In this document: piece after piece, positions 29,686 through 38,382 of the stretch
Numbering within the stretch: the stretch's first letter is position 1
Layout of the letters: the number at the start of each line of letters is the position of its first letter
Origin: Amycolatopsis suaedae
GTDB lineage: Bacteria > Actinomycetota > Actinomycetes > Mycobacteriales > Pseudonocardiaceae
Direction of reading: 5' to 3'
NCBI RefSeq assembly: GCF_004214935.1
Contig: NZ_SFCC01000001.1
Coordinates: 617,428-681,427, forward strand
DNA length: 64,000 nt
Notes under the pieces: model-generated
The model's input: only the letters and a program-made list of their open reading frames with translations
What the model was told of the DNA's origin: nothing
Database searches by the model: none
Made by a program: the position numbers and the translations under genes

Positions 29686-31077
29686 ATGACCACCACCAGC
29701 GCCGACCGGCGCCGCCAGCAACGAGCCTGGTACGTCTACGACTGGGCCAACTCGAGCTTCTACACCACGGTGATGGCGGTGTTCGGCTCGCTGTACCTCA
29801 GCTCCGTGGCCGCCGCGGATGCCAGGACCGACGTCGCGCGCAACGGCCCGGTGCCCTGTGTCGGCGCCGACGGCGTGGCCAGCACGCTGGAACGCTGTGA
29901 CATCAGCCTGTTCGGGCTGCACTTCCCCGCCGGTTCGCTGTGGGGCTACTTGCTGGCCGGCGCCACGGTCATCCAGGTGCTGGTGTTCCCGGTCCTCGGG
30001 GCCGTCGCCGACCGCAGCGCGCACCGGCGCGGGCTGCTGGCGGGGTTCGCGCTGACCGGGGCCGTGGCGATCGCGCTGATGTTCTTCCTCGCCGGGACGA
30101 ACTGGGAGTTCGGCGTGGTGATGTTCGTGGTGGCCAACATCGGCTACGGCGGTTCGATCGTCGTCTACTACTCGTTCCTGCCCGACATCGCGACGCCGGA
30201 CGAGCGCGACGCGGTGTCGACGCGCGGGTGGGCGTTCGGCTACCTGGGCGGCGGGATCGCGCTGGCCTTCCAGCTGGCGTTCTACCTCACCCGGGACTCC
30301 TTCGGTGTCAGCCAGGAGCTGGCGGTGCGGATCTGCTTCCTGACCACCGGGCTGTGGTGGGCGGCGTTCACGCTGGTTTCGGTACGTGGGCTGCCGGAGC
30401 GTCCGGCAGCCGCGCCGCGCCCGTCGAGCGCGGTCACGTCCGGGTTCGCCGAGTTGCGGGACACGCTGCGGGGTGCGCGGGCGTTCCCGCTGACGCTGGC
30501 GTTCCTCGGCAGCTACCTGATCTTCACCGACGGCATCAACACGGTGGTGACAGTGTCGGCCCAGTACGGGCAGGAGGAGCTGGGGTTCGCCAACGAGATC
30601 CTGATCGTGACGATCCTGGTGATCCAGTTCGTCGCCTACTTCGGCGGGATGGCGCACGGGTTCGCGGCGCGCCGGTTCGGGGCGAAGCGCACGATCCTGG
30701 CGAGCCTGGCCGTCTGGGTTCTGGTGCTGATCGGGGCATACTTCGTCCAGGCGGGCTCGGCGCCGCAGTTCTACGCGGTCGCCGTCGGGATCGGGCTGGT
30801 GCTGGGCGGGACCAACGCGCTGTCGCGGTCGTTGTTCAGCCAGATGATCCCGGCTGGCAAGCAGGCGCAGTACTTCGCGCTGTACGAGGTCGGTGAGCGG
30901 GGCACGTCGTGGCTGGGGCCGCTGCTGGTGGCGGTCATCGGGCAGGTCACCGGGTCGTTCCGGCTGGCGATCCTGGCGCTGATCCTGTTCTTCGCGATCG
31001 GGTTCGTGCTGGTCTGGCTGATCCCGGTGCGGCGGGCGATCGCCGCGGCCGGGAATCGGGAGCCGTCGGTGGTGTGA
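29686..31077 (+). CDS. MFS transporter, UMF1/Atg22-like
   Basis: A 463-residue integral membrane protein with about 12 transmembrane helices. WYVYDWANSSFYTTVMAVFG near the start and LGGTNALSRSLFSQMIPAGKQAQYFALYEVGERGTSWLGPL later are the UMF1 (Atg22-like) family fingerprints. Bacterial members are efflux candidates of unknown substrate. Divergent from the Rpf-like gene. Confidence 0.88.
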   Translation: MTTTSADRRRQQRAWYVYDWANSSFYTTVMAVFGSLYLSSVAAADARTDVARNGPVPCVGADGVASTLERCDISLFGLHFPAGSLWGYLLAGATVIQVLVFPVLGAVADRSAHRRGLLAGFALTGAVAIALMFFLAGTNWEFGVVMFVVANIGYGGSIVVYYSFLPDIATPDERDAVSTRGWAFGYLGGGIALAFQLAFYLTRDSFGVSQELAVRICFLTTGLWWAAFTLVSVRGLPERPAAAPRPSSAVTSGFAELRDTLRGARAFPLTLAFLGSYLIFTDGINTVVTVSAQYGQEELGFANEILIVTILVIQFVAYFGGMAHGFAARRFGAKRTILASLAVWVLVLIGAYFVQAGSAPQFYAVAVGIGLVLGGTNALSRSLFSQMIPAGKQAQYFALYEVGERGTSWLGPLLVAVIGQVTGSFRLAILALILFFAIGFVLVWLIPVRRAIAAAGNREPSVV

Positions 31078-31110
31078 GGCCGGTCCGGGCGCCCGATAGG
31101 GTCGAGCCCC

Positions 31111-31869
31111 GTGACTGCCCTCGATGACACCGAGTCCGATCCCACCGACGCGTTGTCCGCGGTCCCGGTGGCCGGCTCTCGCCGCGGGCTGCCTGCCGTC
31201 GGCAAGCTGAAGTTCTGCTACGGGCCGATGGACTGTGGCAAGTCCACGCTGGCGTTGCAGATCGACCACAACCACGCGCGGCAGGGGCGGCACGGGGTGC
31301 TGCTGGTGCGCCACGACCGGTCCGGTGCTCCGCAGATCAGCAGCCGGATGGGCATCTCGCGGCGGGCGCTGGAGGTGTCCGAGGACACCGATCTGCGGTT
31401 GCTGGTGCGCCACCGGTGGGCCCGGGGCGAGCACGTGGACTACGTGATCGTCGACGAGGCGCAGTTCCTCTCCCCCGCTCAGGTCGAGCACCTGGCCGAG
31501 CTGGCGGACGACGCGCAGCTGGACGTCTACTGCTTCGGCATCGCCACCGACTTCCGCGGGCTGCTGTTCCCCGGGGCCCGCAGATTGTTCGAGCTGGCCG
31601 ACGAACTGCAACCCGTTCAGGTGGAAGTGTTGTGCTGGTGCGGGTTGCCTGGCCGGTTCAACGCTCGCGTTCGCGACGGTGAGGTCCTCCGTGCGGGGGA
31701 TACCGTTCTGGTGGCAGATACCGAAACGGAAACGGTTGAAACTTCACAGTCAGCACTCGCAGACACCGAAGTGGTGACTGTGCGTTATCAAGTATTGTGT
31801 CGCCGGCACTTTCGTGTCGGTGATCTTGGACCCCGTGCGGGGCAACACGGTCAGTTACGACTCACCTGA
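31111..31869 (+). CDS. tdk: Thymidine kinase
   Basis: A 252-residue class II thymidine kinase, phosphorylating thymidine for salvage. P-loop YGPMDCGKST, the catalytic DEAQF in VIVDEAQFL, the lasso FRGLLFPGA, and zinc Cys pairs (CWCG, LCRRHF). It is longer than usual by an N-terminal extension and a Thr/Glu-rich insertion before the last zinc ligand. Start GTG 31111, 33 bp after the MFS gene. Confidence 0.93.
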   Translation: MTALDDTESDPTDALSAVPVAGSRRGLPAVGKLKFCYGPMDCGKSTLALQIDHNHARQGRHGVLLVRHDRSGAPQISSRMGISRRALEVSEDTDLRLLVRHRWARGEHVDYVIVDEAQFLSPAQVEHLAELADDAQLDVYCFGIATDFRGLLFPGARRLFELADELQPVQVEVLCWCGLPGRFNARVRDGEVLRAGDTVLVADTETETVETSQSALADTEVVTVRYQVLCRRHFRVGDLGPRAGQHGQLRLT

Positions 31870-32013
31870 CCTGCGTTTCGATAGCCCGGGTGGGGGATAT
31901 CCCCAAGAAAACGGCCGAATAGGCGTCATGTCTGCGCTCGGTGCCTGTCACTGATTCGGAAGCTGTTGCCGACGGGTGACGCAGCTCATCGTGAGCGACC
32001 GCACGGGTCGCGG

Positions 32014-32039
32014 GGAATCCTGCGACCAGTACCGTCGTT
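32014..32039 (+). promoter_or_regulatory. SigR/SigH-type promoter for rbpA
   Basis: GGGGAAT with GGAAT at 32014-32018, an 18-base spacer, then GTT at 32037-32039. This exactly fits the SigR (disulfide-stress sigma) consensus GGAAT-N18-GTT. rbpA is an established SigR target in Streptomyces. The start of rbpA is 57 bases downstream. Confidence 0.8.
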
Positions 32040-32095
32040 GCATAGGGTGAGCATCGCCCTGGCTCCACACCGGAGCCGACTGAAAGGACCCCATC

Positions 32096-32443
32096 ATGGC
32101 CGACCGTGTTCTCCGAGGAAGCCGGCTGGGAGCCGTCAGCTACGAGACGGACCGCAACCACGACCTGGCCCCCCGCCGGTCGGTGCGGTACGCCTGCCCG
32201 AAGAACCACGAGTTCGAGGTGCCCTTCTCCGACGACGCGGAAATCCCGTCGGTGTGGGAGTGCCGCCTGCACGGCAGTGAGTCCGAGATCGTCGACGGCA
32301 ACCAGCCTGAGCAGAAGCAGGTCAAGCCGCCGAGGACGCACTGGGACATGCTGCTCGAGCGGCGTTCGATTCCCGAGCTCGAGGAGCTGCTGAACGAGCG
32401 GCTCGCGGAGCTGAAGGGGCGCAGGACCACCCGTTCCGCCTAG
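32096..32443 (+). CDS. rbpA: RNA polymerase-binding protein RbpA
   Basis: A 115-residue RbpA, essential in actinobacteria, which binds RNA polymerase and the principal sigma factor to stabilise open complexes. RVLRGSRLGAVSYETDRNHD is the N-terminal tail and core, YACPKNHEFEVPFSDDAEIP and the WECRLHG that follows carry the conserved Cys/His core, and THWDMLLERRSIPELEELL is the basic linker and sigma-interaction domain. A strong AAAGGA ribosome site and a SigR-type promoter precede it; a strong terminator follows. Confidence 0.96.
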   Translation: MADRVLRGSRLGAVSYETDRNHDLAPRRSVRYACPKNHEFEVPFSDDAEIPSVWECRLHGSESEIVDGNQPEQKQVKPPRTHWDMLLERRSIPELEELLNERLAELKGRRTTRSA

Positions 32444-32462
32444 ACGTACTGCTCCCACCACA

Positions 32463-32497
32463 TCAGGCCCCCGTGACCTCCCGCCACGGGGGCCTGA
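32463..32497 (+). terminator. Strong hairpin terminator after rbpA
   Basis: TCAGGCCCCCGTG (32463-32475) pairs perfectly with CACGGGGGCCTGA (32485-32497) around a 9-base loop: 13 bp, GC-rich. There is only a short CTTAT tail rather than a U-run, common in actinobacteria. Confidence 0.85.
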
Positions 32498-32525
32498 CTT
32501 ATGCCCGGGCTGGTTGAATGCGGCG

Positions 32526-32753
32526 ATGGTCACCAACATCAAGCTCGCGGTCGGCGCCGCGGCCGTTCTCGCCGGTGTCGTGCTCATGGCGTTCTTCTGG
32601 GACCTGGAGTTCTTCTGGTTCCAGGGCGGGCCGCTGGGCCTGGTCCTGACGCTGCTCGGCGGCTGGGACCTGGTCGAGACGATCCGCAAGAAGGAGCGTG
32701 TCGGTCCGGCCCGGGACCGTTCGTCGGTTGAGCAAGACCGACCGAAGGAGTGA
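32526..32753 (+). CDS. Small membrane protein, unknown function
   Basis: A 75-residue protein with two hydrophobic helices (about 4-24, then LEFFWFQGGPLGLVLTLLGG) and a charged C-terminal tail. No family recognised. ATG 32526 is chosen over an in-frame TTG at 32514. It is 3 bp ahead of the alpha/beta hydrolase gene, so the pair is probably co-transcribed. Confidence 0.6.
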   Translation: MVTNIKLAVGAAAVLAGVVLMAFFWDLEFFWFQGGPLGLVLTLLGGWDLVETIRKKERVGPARDRSSVEQDRPKE

Positions 32754-32756
32754 CCC

Positions 32757-33644
32757 GTGACCACCACCGACACCGAGCGTCTCGTCACCGTCAACGGCGT
32801 GCGGCTGTGCGTGCAGAGCTTCGGCGACCCGGCGGCTCCGCCGGTTCTGCTCATCGGCGGCGCAGGCTGTTCGATGATCTTCTGGGAGGAGGAGTTCTGT
32901 GCTCGGCTGGCCGCCGAGCGGTTCGTCATCCGCTACGACCAGCGCGACAGCGGCCGCTCGGTGAGCTACCCGGCCGGCTCCCCCGGCTACGTGTTCCGCG
33001 ACCTCGTCGACGACGCGCTGGGGGTGCTGGACGAGTTCGGCATCCGGCGGGCGCACATCGTCGGGCTGTCCATGGGGGCAGGCATCGCCCAGGTCCTGGC
33101 CGCCCTGCATGCCGAGCGGGTGGAGACGGTGACGATGATCGCCTCCAGCACCTCCGAGCCCGGCCTGCCCGGGTTCGAGCCACGGATCCAGGAGCTGTTC
33201 GGCAACCCGCCGCCGGAGCCGGACTGGACCGACCGGGACGCCACCATCGAGTATCTCGTGGCGCAGGAACGGCCGTTCGCCGGTTCGCTGGGCTACGACG
33301 AGCAGGCCGGCCGCGAGATGGCCGGGCGGGTCTACGACCGTACGGCCGACGTCGCGGCCAGCGTCGGCAACCACTTCGCCATCAAGCCGGACCCGAGTGA
33401 CCCGGAGCCGGACCTGTCGGGCATCCGGGTGCCGACGCTGGTGCTGCACGGCACCGACGACCCGCTGTTCCCGCTGCCGCACGGCGTGGCGCTGGCCGAG
33501 GCGATCCCCGGCGCCCGGCTGGTCACGCTCGACCGCGTCGGGCACGAGTTCCCGCGTGCCGCCTGGGAGGCGGCGCTACCCGTCCTGCTCGACCACACTG
33601 AACCCTCTGCCCTCTCTTCGTTCGGGCGCGGTCGGACCCCCTGA
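32757..33644 (+). CDS. Alpha/beta hydrolase
   Basis: A 295-residue alpha/beta hydrolase. The nucleophile elbow is GLSMGA (Ser), the acid is probably Asp in LHGTDDPLF, and the base His is in RVGHEFP. The oxyanion segment is LLIGGAGCSMIFW and YDQRDSGRS follows. The layout resembles the RdmC / aclacinomycin methylesterase group of actinobacteria, but a specific substrate is unproven. Confidence 0.87.
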   Translation: MTTTDTERLVTVNGVRLCVQSFGDPAAPPVLLIGGAGCSMIFWEEEFCARLAAERFVIRYDQRDSGRSVSYPAGSPGYVFRDLVDDALGVLDEFGIRRAHIVGLSMGAGIAQVLAALHAERVETVTMIASSTSEPGLPGFEPRIQELFGNPPPEPDWTDRDATIEYLVAQERPFAGSLGYDEQAGREMAGRVYDRTADVAASVGNHFAIKPDPSDPEPDLSGIRVPTLVLHGTDDPLFPLPHGVALAEAIPGARLVTLDRVGHEFPRAAWEAALPVLLDHTEPSALSSFGRGRTP

Positions 33645-33669
33645 GTCGGCGTCTTCCTTCCTCGCCGTC

Positions 33670-33686
33670 GGCCGCGGGCGGCCTTT
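33670..33686. terminator. Possible convergent terminator
   Basis: GGCCGC-GG-GCGGCC followed by TTT between the convergent hydrolase and lnt genes. The 2-base loop makes it weak. Confidence 0.35.
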
Positions 33687-33693
33687 GGGCTCG

Positions 33694-35244
33694 TCAGTCC
33701 AGACGCCGACGGGTCCGACCGGGACCGCGCAGGCTCAGCGCGCCGGTCACCACCGCCGCCACCGCCACGGCCAGCAGCGTGTACTCGGTCCACGGCCCGA
33801 GCCGGTCGGCGAGCGTCGTGGTGGAGCGCAGCGGCACGGTCTCGACCAGGGACGCCGCGGTGAACAGCCCGGTGGACGACGCGACGCTGCCGTCCGGGCG
33901 GATCACCGCGCTGACCCCGCTGGTCGCCGGCACGATCACGGCCCTGCCGTGTTCCACCGCCCGCAGCCGGGACATGGCCAGCTGCTGGTAGCTCATCTCC
34001 CCCGGCCCGTACCAGGCGTTGTTGGTGGGGGCGACCAGCAGCTGGGCACCCGCCAGCACCGCGTCGCGGGCCGGGTAGTCGAAGGCGGCTTCGTAGCAGA
34101 TGAACGCGCCGACGGTGATGCCGCCGACCCGCAGCGCGGGGGGCTCGCCGGTGCCGGGCAGCATGTCGCCGGTGTCGTCGACGAACGGGGTGACCAGCCG
34201 GGCGATCTCGCGGGCGGGGATGTACTCGCCGAAGGGCACCAGCTGCTGTTTGGCGTAGCGGTCGCCGCGGCCGGTGACCGGGTCCCACGCGTAGACGACG
34301 TTCTGCGGCTTGCCCGCGACCCGGTCCAGCGCGCCGATCAGGAACGGGACGCCGAAGTCGGCGGCCAGCCGGTCCAGCCGCGGGTCGTCGCCGCGGACGT
34401 CGGTCGCGCTCTCCGGCCACACCACGAGATCGGGCTTGGGTACCCGGCCGGCGCGGACGTCGGCGAGCAGCCGCTCGGTCTCGGCCAGGTGGTTGGCCCG
34501 CAGTTCGCCGCGGCGGCCCTGCAGGTCCAGCCCGACGTCGGGTGCGTTGCCCTGCACGGCGGCCACGGTCCGGGTGCCGTTCTGCGCGTCGGTGCCGATC
34601 GCCGGCCACAGGGCCAGCCCGGCCACCACCGGGACGACGGTGGCCAGCACCGGCACCAGCCGGGGCCGCCGCACCAGCGCCGCGAGACCGAAGCCGCACA
34701 GCACGACGGCGAACCCGACCAGCGGGGCGCCGCCGACCGATGCCAGCGGCAGGAACGCGCCCTCGGGCTGGCTGAACGCGACCCGTCCCCAGGGGAAGCC
34801 GCCGAACGGGAACCAGGTGCGGGGCGTCTCCATCGCGACGACGACCAGTGCCGCCCACACCGGCGCGCCGGGCAGCCGGGAGACCCAGGTGATCAGCCCG
34901 CCGCACAGGCCCAGGTACAGGGCGAGCGTCGCGGACAGGGCCAGCCACGGATAGGGCCCGAACTGCGGGCCGAGGAAGTGCTGCAGCCAGGTCAGCAACG
35001 GCACGAAGAACCCGAGGCCGAACACGAAGCCGTAGCCGAGGCCGCCCCAGAAGCGCCGCCGGTGCAGGACTAGCGCGAGTCCGGTGAACGCCAGCGGCGC
35101 CAGCCACCACAGCGGACGCGGGGCGAAGCTGAGGTAGAACACCACGCCGGACGCGAGCGCACCGGCCAGGCGCAGGGCGACCGGCCGCCAGGCGCGCCGG
35201 TCGCGGCGCGGTGCGGGTTCCACCGCTGTCTCGACCACGCCCAA
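33694..35244 (-). CDS. lnt: Apolipoprotein N-acyltransferase
   Basis: A 516-residue integral membrane enzyme that N-acylates lipoproteins. About 6-8 helices occupy residues 20-200; a C-N hydrolase (nitrilase) domain follows with the catalytic Glu in VVWPESATDV, Lys nearby, and Cys in FICYEAAFDYPARD. The start shown is TTG 35244; GTG 35238 is an alternative. It follows the amidohydrolase gene by 3 bp. In mycobacteria lnt is joined to ppm1 next to rbpA; here lnt is near rbpA but no Ppm1 is encoded. Confidence 0.92.
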   Translation of the reverse strand: MGVVETAVEPAPRRDRRAWRPVALRLAGALASGVVFYLSFAPRPLWWLAPLAFTGLALVLHRRRFWGGLGYGFVFGLGFFVPLLTWLQHFLGPQFGPYPWLALSATLALYLGLCGGLITWVSRLPGAPVWAALVVVAMETPRTWFPFGGFPWGRVAFSQPEGAFLPLASVGGAPLVGFAVVLCGFGLAALVRRPRLVPVLATVVPVVAGLALWPAIGTDAQNGTRTVAAVQGNAPDVGLDLQGRRGELRANHLAETERLLADVRAGRVPKPDLVVWPESATDVRGDDPRLDRLAADFGVPFLIGALDRVAGKPQNVVYAWDPVTGRGDRYAKQQLVPFGEYIPAREIARLVTPFVDDTGDMLPGTGEPPALRVGGITVGAFICYEAAFDYPARDAVLAGAQLLVAPTNNAWYGPGEMSYQQLAMSRLRAVEHGRAVIVPATSGVSAVIRPDGSVASSTGLFTAASLVETVPLRSTTTLADRLGPWTEYTLLAVAVAAVVTGALSLRGPGRTRRRLD

Positions 35245-35247
35245 ACT

Positions 35248-36840
35248 CTAGGCCGCCCGGGTGAACTCGTCGTAGAGAACCCGTCCCGCGCGGACGGTAC
35301 GCAGGCAACGGGGCAGTGGCGCGCCTTCGTCCAGCGGTGGCAGTGACGGGACGCCGGAGCGCGGATCGGTCGACCAGCGCTGGACCCTGCTGTCCGATTC
35401 GGGAGCGACCAGCTCGGCGGCCTCCCAGATGGCGTAGTGCGCGGGCGCTCCGGGGACGAGGGTTCCGGTGATCCCGTCGGTCACCCCGGCGGCCCGGTGA
35501 CCGGCGCGGGTGTGTGCGGTGAACGCGGCGCGCGCGGACAGGCCGGAGCCGTCGGTGCGGTGCCGCACGGCGGCGCGGACGCCGGCCCACGGTTCGGGCG
35601 GGGTGACCGGGCAGTCCGAGCCGAAGGCCAGCAGGACCCCGGCGGCGGCGAGCATGGCGAACGGGTTCAGGCCCGCGGCGCGTTCGGCGCCGAGGCGCTG
35701 GGCGTACATGCCGTCCGGTCCGCCCCAGGCGGCGTCGAACTGTGGCTGCATGGACGCGGTGACGCCCCAGCCGGCGAGCTTGGCGGCCTGTTCGGCGTCG
35801 ACCATTTCCAGGTGTTCCAGCCGGTGCCCGGCACCGGCGAGGGCGCGGCGCCCGACGCGCTGCTCGGCGAGTTCGAAGCCGCGGACGACGGCGGCGGTGG
35901 CGGCGTCGCCGATGACGTGGAATCCCGCCTGCAGGCCGGCTTCGGTGCAGGTGGTGACGTGCTCGGCGATGGCGTCGGCGTTGAGGTAGAGCGCGCCGGA
36001 TCCGCCGGTGTCGGCGTAGGGGGCGGACAGCGCGGCGGTGTGTGAGCCCAGTGCGCCGTCGACGAACAGGTCGCCTGCCAACCCGCGTGCGCCCAGCCGG
36101 GTGGCGGTCTCGATGCCGCCCGCCTCGCCCCAGTAGCCGACGATTTCCGGTCGGTCCGGGCCGGCGAGGTCGAGCAGTGCGCGCAGGTCCTGTTCGCCGG
36201 AGATGTCCGGGCCTGCGCACTCGTGCACGGCGGCGATCCCGCGGGCGGCCGCCAGGTCGAGGAACGCCTCCTGGGCGCGGCGGCGCTGGGCGGGGGTGAC
36301 CGCTGCCCGCACGGCGGCGCGGACGGCGTGGTGGGCGGCGCGGCTGAGCGGGCCGTCGGGTGACCAGCCGTCGGCGTCGCGGGCGTCCGGCGCGAGGTCG
36401 ACGAGCGCGCTGCTGACCAGGGCGGAGTGGACGTCGACGCGGCTGAGGTAGACCGCGACTCCCCCGGCGGCCTCGTCCAGTTCGGCGCGGCTGGGCAGGC
36501 GAGGGGTGTCCCAGGTCGACTCGTCCCAGCCGTGGGCGATCAGGACCTCACCGGGCACGGCGGCCGCGCGCACGGCGGCGAGCAGGCCAGCGGCGTCGCG
36601 GACCGTGCTCAGGTCGATGCCGGCCAGGTGCAGACCGGTCGCGGTGGCGTGGACGTGGGCGTCGACGAACGCGGGGGCGACGAACGCGCCGCCGAGGTCG
36701 ATCACCTCGGCGTCCGGGTGCAGGGCGCGGCCGGGTCCGTCCTGGCCGACCCAGACCACGGTGTCGCCCTCGACCGCCATCGCGGTCGCGTCGGGTGCGG
36801 CGGGCGAGTGGATACGGCCGCCGAGCAGCAGAGTCGTCAC
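35248..36840 (-). CDS. YtcJ-like metal-dependent amidohydrolase
   Basis: A 530-residue amidohydrolase of the YtcJ/NfdA group (hydrolyses N-substituted formamides or similar amides). The metal site is DAHVHATATGLH (HxH), then HVIGDAATAAVVRGFELAE, HRLEHLEMVD and LAFGSDCPVTPPEP with the catalytic Asp. It is first in an operon with lnt and divergent from the aminomutase gene; this gene is also a usual lnt neighbour in actinobacteria. Confidence 0.88.
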   Translation of the reverse strand: MTTLLLGGRIHSPAAPDATAMAVEGDTVVWVGQDGPGRALHPDAEVIDLGGAFVAPAFVDAHVHATATGLHLAGIDLSTVRDAAGLLAAVRAAAVPGEVLIAHGWDESTWDTPRLPSRAELDEAAGGVAVYLSRVDVHSALVSSALVDLAPDARDADGWSPDGPLSRAAHHAVRAAVRAAVTPAQRRRAQEAFLDLAAARGIAAVHECAGPDISGEQDLRALLDLAGPDRPEIVGYWGEAGGIETATRLGARGLAGDLFVDGALGSHTAALSAPYADTGGSGALYLNADAIAEHVTTCTEAGLQAGFHVIGDAATAAVVRGFELAEQRVGRRALAGAGHRLEHLEMVDAEQAAKLAGWGVTASMQPQFDAAWGGPDGMYAQRLGAERAAGLNPFAMLAAAGVLLAFGSDCPVTPPEPWAGVRAAVRHRTDGSGLSARAAFTAHTRAGHRAAGVTDGITGTLVPGAPAHYAIWEAAELVAPESDSRVQRWSTDPRSGVPSLPPLDEGAPLPRCLRTVRAGRVLYDEFTRAA

Positions 36841-36908
36841 GTCCCGCAGTCTGCCGGACGGCGACTCGCCGGTCCCACCTGCATAGCAACAGGAGATTTT
36901 GCGAACGA

Positions 36909-36937
36909 TTGACGATGTGACAGGATATTTTTACGCG
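36909..36937 (+). promoter_or_regulatory. Candidate promoter of aminomutase gene
   Basis: TTGACG (36909-36914), 17-base AT-rich spacer, TACGCG (36932-36937), 22 bases before the ATG. The -35 is good and the -10 poor, so confidence is modest. Confidence 0.3.
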
Positions 36938-36959
36938 ATCCCGACGACGAGGAGCAGGT

Positions 36960-38357
36960 ATGACTGCGATCCAGGAGTCTGTTGCCGCCGCCGAGACCAC
37001 CACGGAGTCTTTCGAGCAGCCCTACGACTACGCCCGCAGGGAGCTGGTCGAACCCGACTGGCGACGCTTTCCTGGCTGGCGCGAGGTCACCGAGGCCCAG
37101 TGGCGGGACGCGCAGTGGCAGCGGGTCAAGTGCGTCCGCAACGTCAAGCAGCTGCGCGCGCTGATGGGCGACCTGCTCGAGGAGCGCTTCTACGACGACC
37201 TCGCCGCCGACCAGCGCGAGATGGCGACCATGTCGATGCTGCTGCCACCGCAGATGCTCAACACCATGGCACCGAACGCGACCTCGCCCGCGGAGTTCAC
37301 CGAGGCGTTCTACGCCGACCCGATCCGCCGCTACATGCTGCCGGTACGCAGCGACCGGCACCCCGAGTGGCCGTCGCACCCGCACTCCGAGCGGGACTCC
37401 CTGCACGAGGCGGAGATGTGGGTGGTCGAGGGGCTCACCCACCGCTACCCCACCAAGGTGCTGGCCGAGCTGCTGTCCACCTGCCCGCAGTACTGCGGCC
37501 ACTGCACCCGCATGGACCTCGTCGGCAACTCCACCGAGCAGATCGACAAGCACAAGCTGACGCTCAAGCCGGTGGACCGCCAGGACGCGATGATCGAGTA
37601 CCTGAAGAAGACGCCCGGCGTGCGTGACGTCGTGGTGTCCGGTGGCGACGTGGCCAACGTGCCGTGGCACCAGCTGGAGTCGTTCCTGATGCGGCTGCTC
37701 GACATCGAGACCGTCCGCGACGTCCGGCTCGCCACCAAGGCACTGGCCGGGATGCCGCAGCACTGGCTGCAGCCGAAGGTCGTCGAAGGCCTGGAGCGGG
37801 TCGCGGTCACGGCCGGTCGGCGGGGCGTCAACCTGGCCATCCACACCCACGTCAACCACGCCCAGTCGGTGACCCCGCTGGTCGCCGAGGCCGCCAGGAC
37901 GGCGCTCGACGTCGGCGTGCGCGACGTGCGTAACCAGGGTGTGCTGATGCGGGGTGTGAACGCCACCCCGGCCGCGCTGCTGGACCTGTGCTTCGCGCTG
38001 CAGGGCGAGGCGAACATCCTGCCGTACTACTTCTACATGTGCGACATGATCCCCAACGCCGAGCACTGGCGGGTCGCGGTGTGGGAGGCGCAGGAGCTGC
38101 AGCACGCCATCATGGGTTACCTGCCCGGCTACGCCACCCCGCGCATCGTCTGCGACGTGCCCTACGTCGGCAAGCGCTGGGTGCACCAGCTCGCCGAGTA
38201 CGACCGGGAGCGCGGCATCTCCTACTGGACCAAGAACTACCGGACCGGTATCGAGCACGCCGACCCGGAGGCGCTGCGGCGCCGCTACCCGTACTACGAC
38301 CCGATCGACACCCTGCCCGAGGCCGGCCGCGCCTGGTGGGCCGACCACGGCGCCTGA
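36960..38357 (+). CDS. KamA-family radical SAM aminomutase (lysine 2,3-aminomutase-like)
   Basis: A 465-residue radical SAM, PLP-dependent enzyme. The iron-sulfur motif is CPQYCGHC (Cys175, 179, 182). The two Asp that bind the lysine side-chain amine in the clostridial enzyme (Asp293, Asp330) have counterparts in YMCDMIPNAEHWR and IVCDVPYVGK, supporting lysine as substrate, to give beta-lysine. The PLP lysine loop, PGGGGK in the classic enzymes, is PYVGK here, and the N-terminal ~120 residues are extended. GAGGAGCAGG precedes ATG 36960. No beta-lysine acetyltransferase or mutase is nearby. Confidence 0.82.
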   Translation: MTAIQESVAAAETTTESFEQPYDYARRELVEPDWRRFPGWREVTEAQWRDAQWQRVKCVRNVKQLRALMGDLLEERFYDDLAADQREMATMSMLLPPQMLNTMAPNATSPAEFTEAFYADPIRRYMLPVRSDRHPEWPSHPHSERDSLHEAEMWVVEGLTHRYPTKVLAELLSTCPQYCGHCTRMDLVGNSTEQIDKHKLTLKPVDRQDAMIEYLKKTPGVRDVVVSGGDVANVPWHQLESFLMRLLDIETVRDVRLATKALAGMPQHWLQPKVVEGLERVAVTAGRRGVNLAIHTHVNHAQSVTPLVAEAARTALDVGVRDVRNQGVLMRGVNATPAALLDLCFALQGEANILPYYFYMCDMIPNAEHWRVAVWEAQELQHAIMGYLPGYATPRIVCDVPYVGKRWVHQLAEYDRERGISYWTKNYRTGIEHADPEALRRRYPYYDPIDTLPEAGRAWWADHGA

Positions 38358-38382
38358 CCGCCCGCGCCCGGCGACGGCTCAG

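Noticed and set aside
33332..36220. 962-codon minus-strand frame across lnt and the amidohydrolase
   Set aside because: Out-of-frame reading of two strong genes; its sequence is Arg/Pro/Gly-rich and matches no family.
36960..38357. The KamA-like radical SAM protein as maturase of the peptide at 42.1 kb
   Set aside because: It keeps aminomutase residues, has no peptide-binding (SPASM or RRE) region, and lies about 4 kb away with unrelated genes between.
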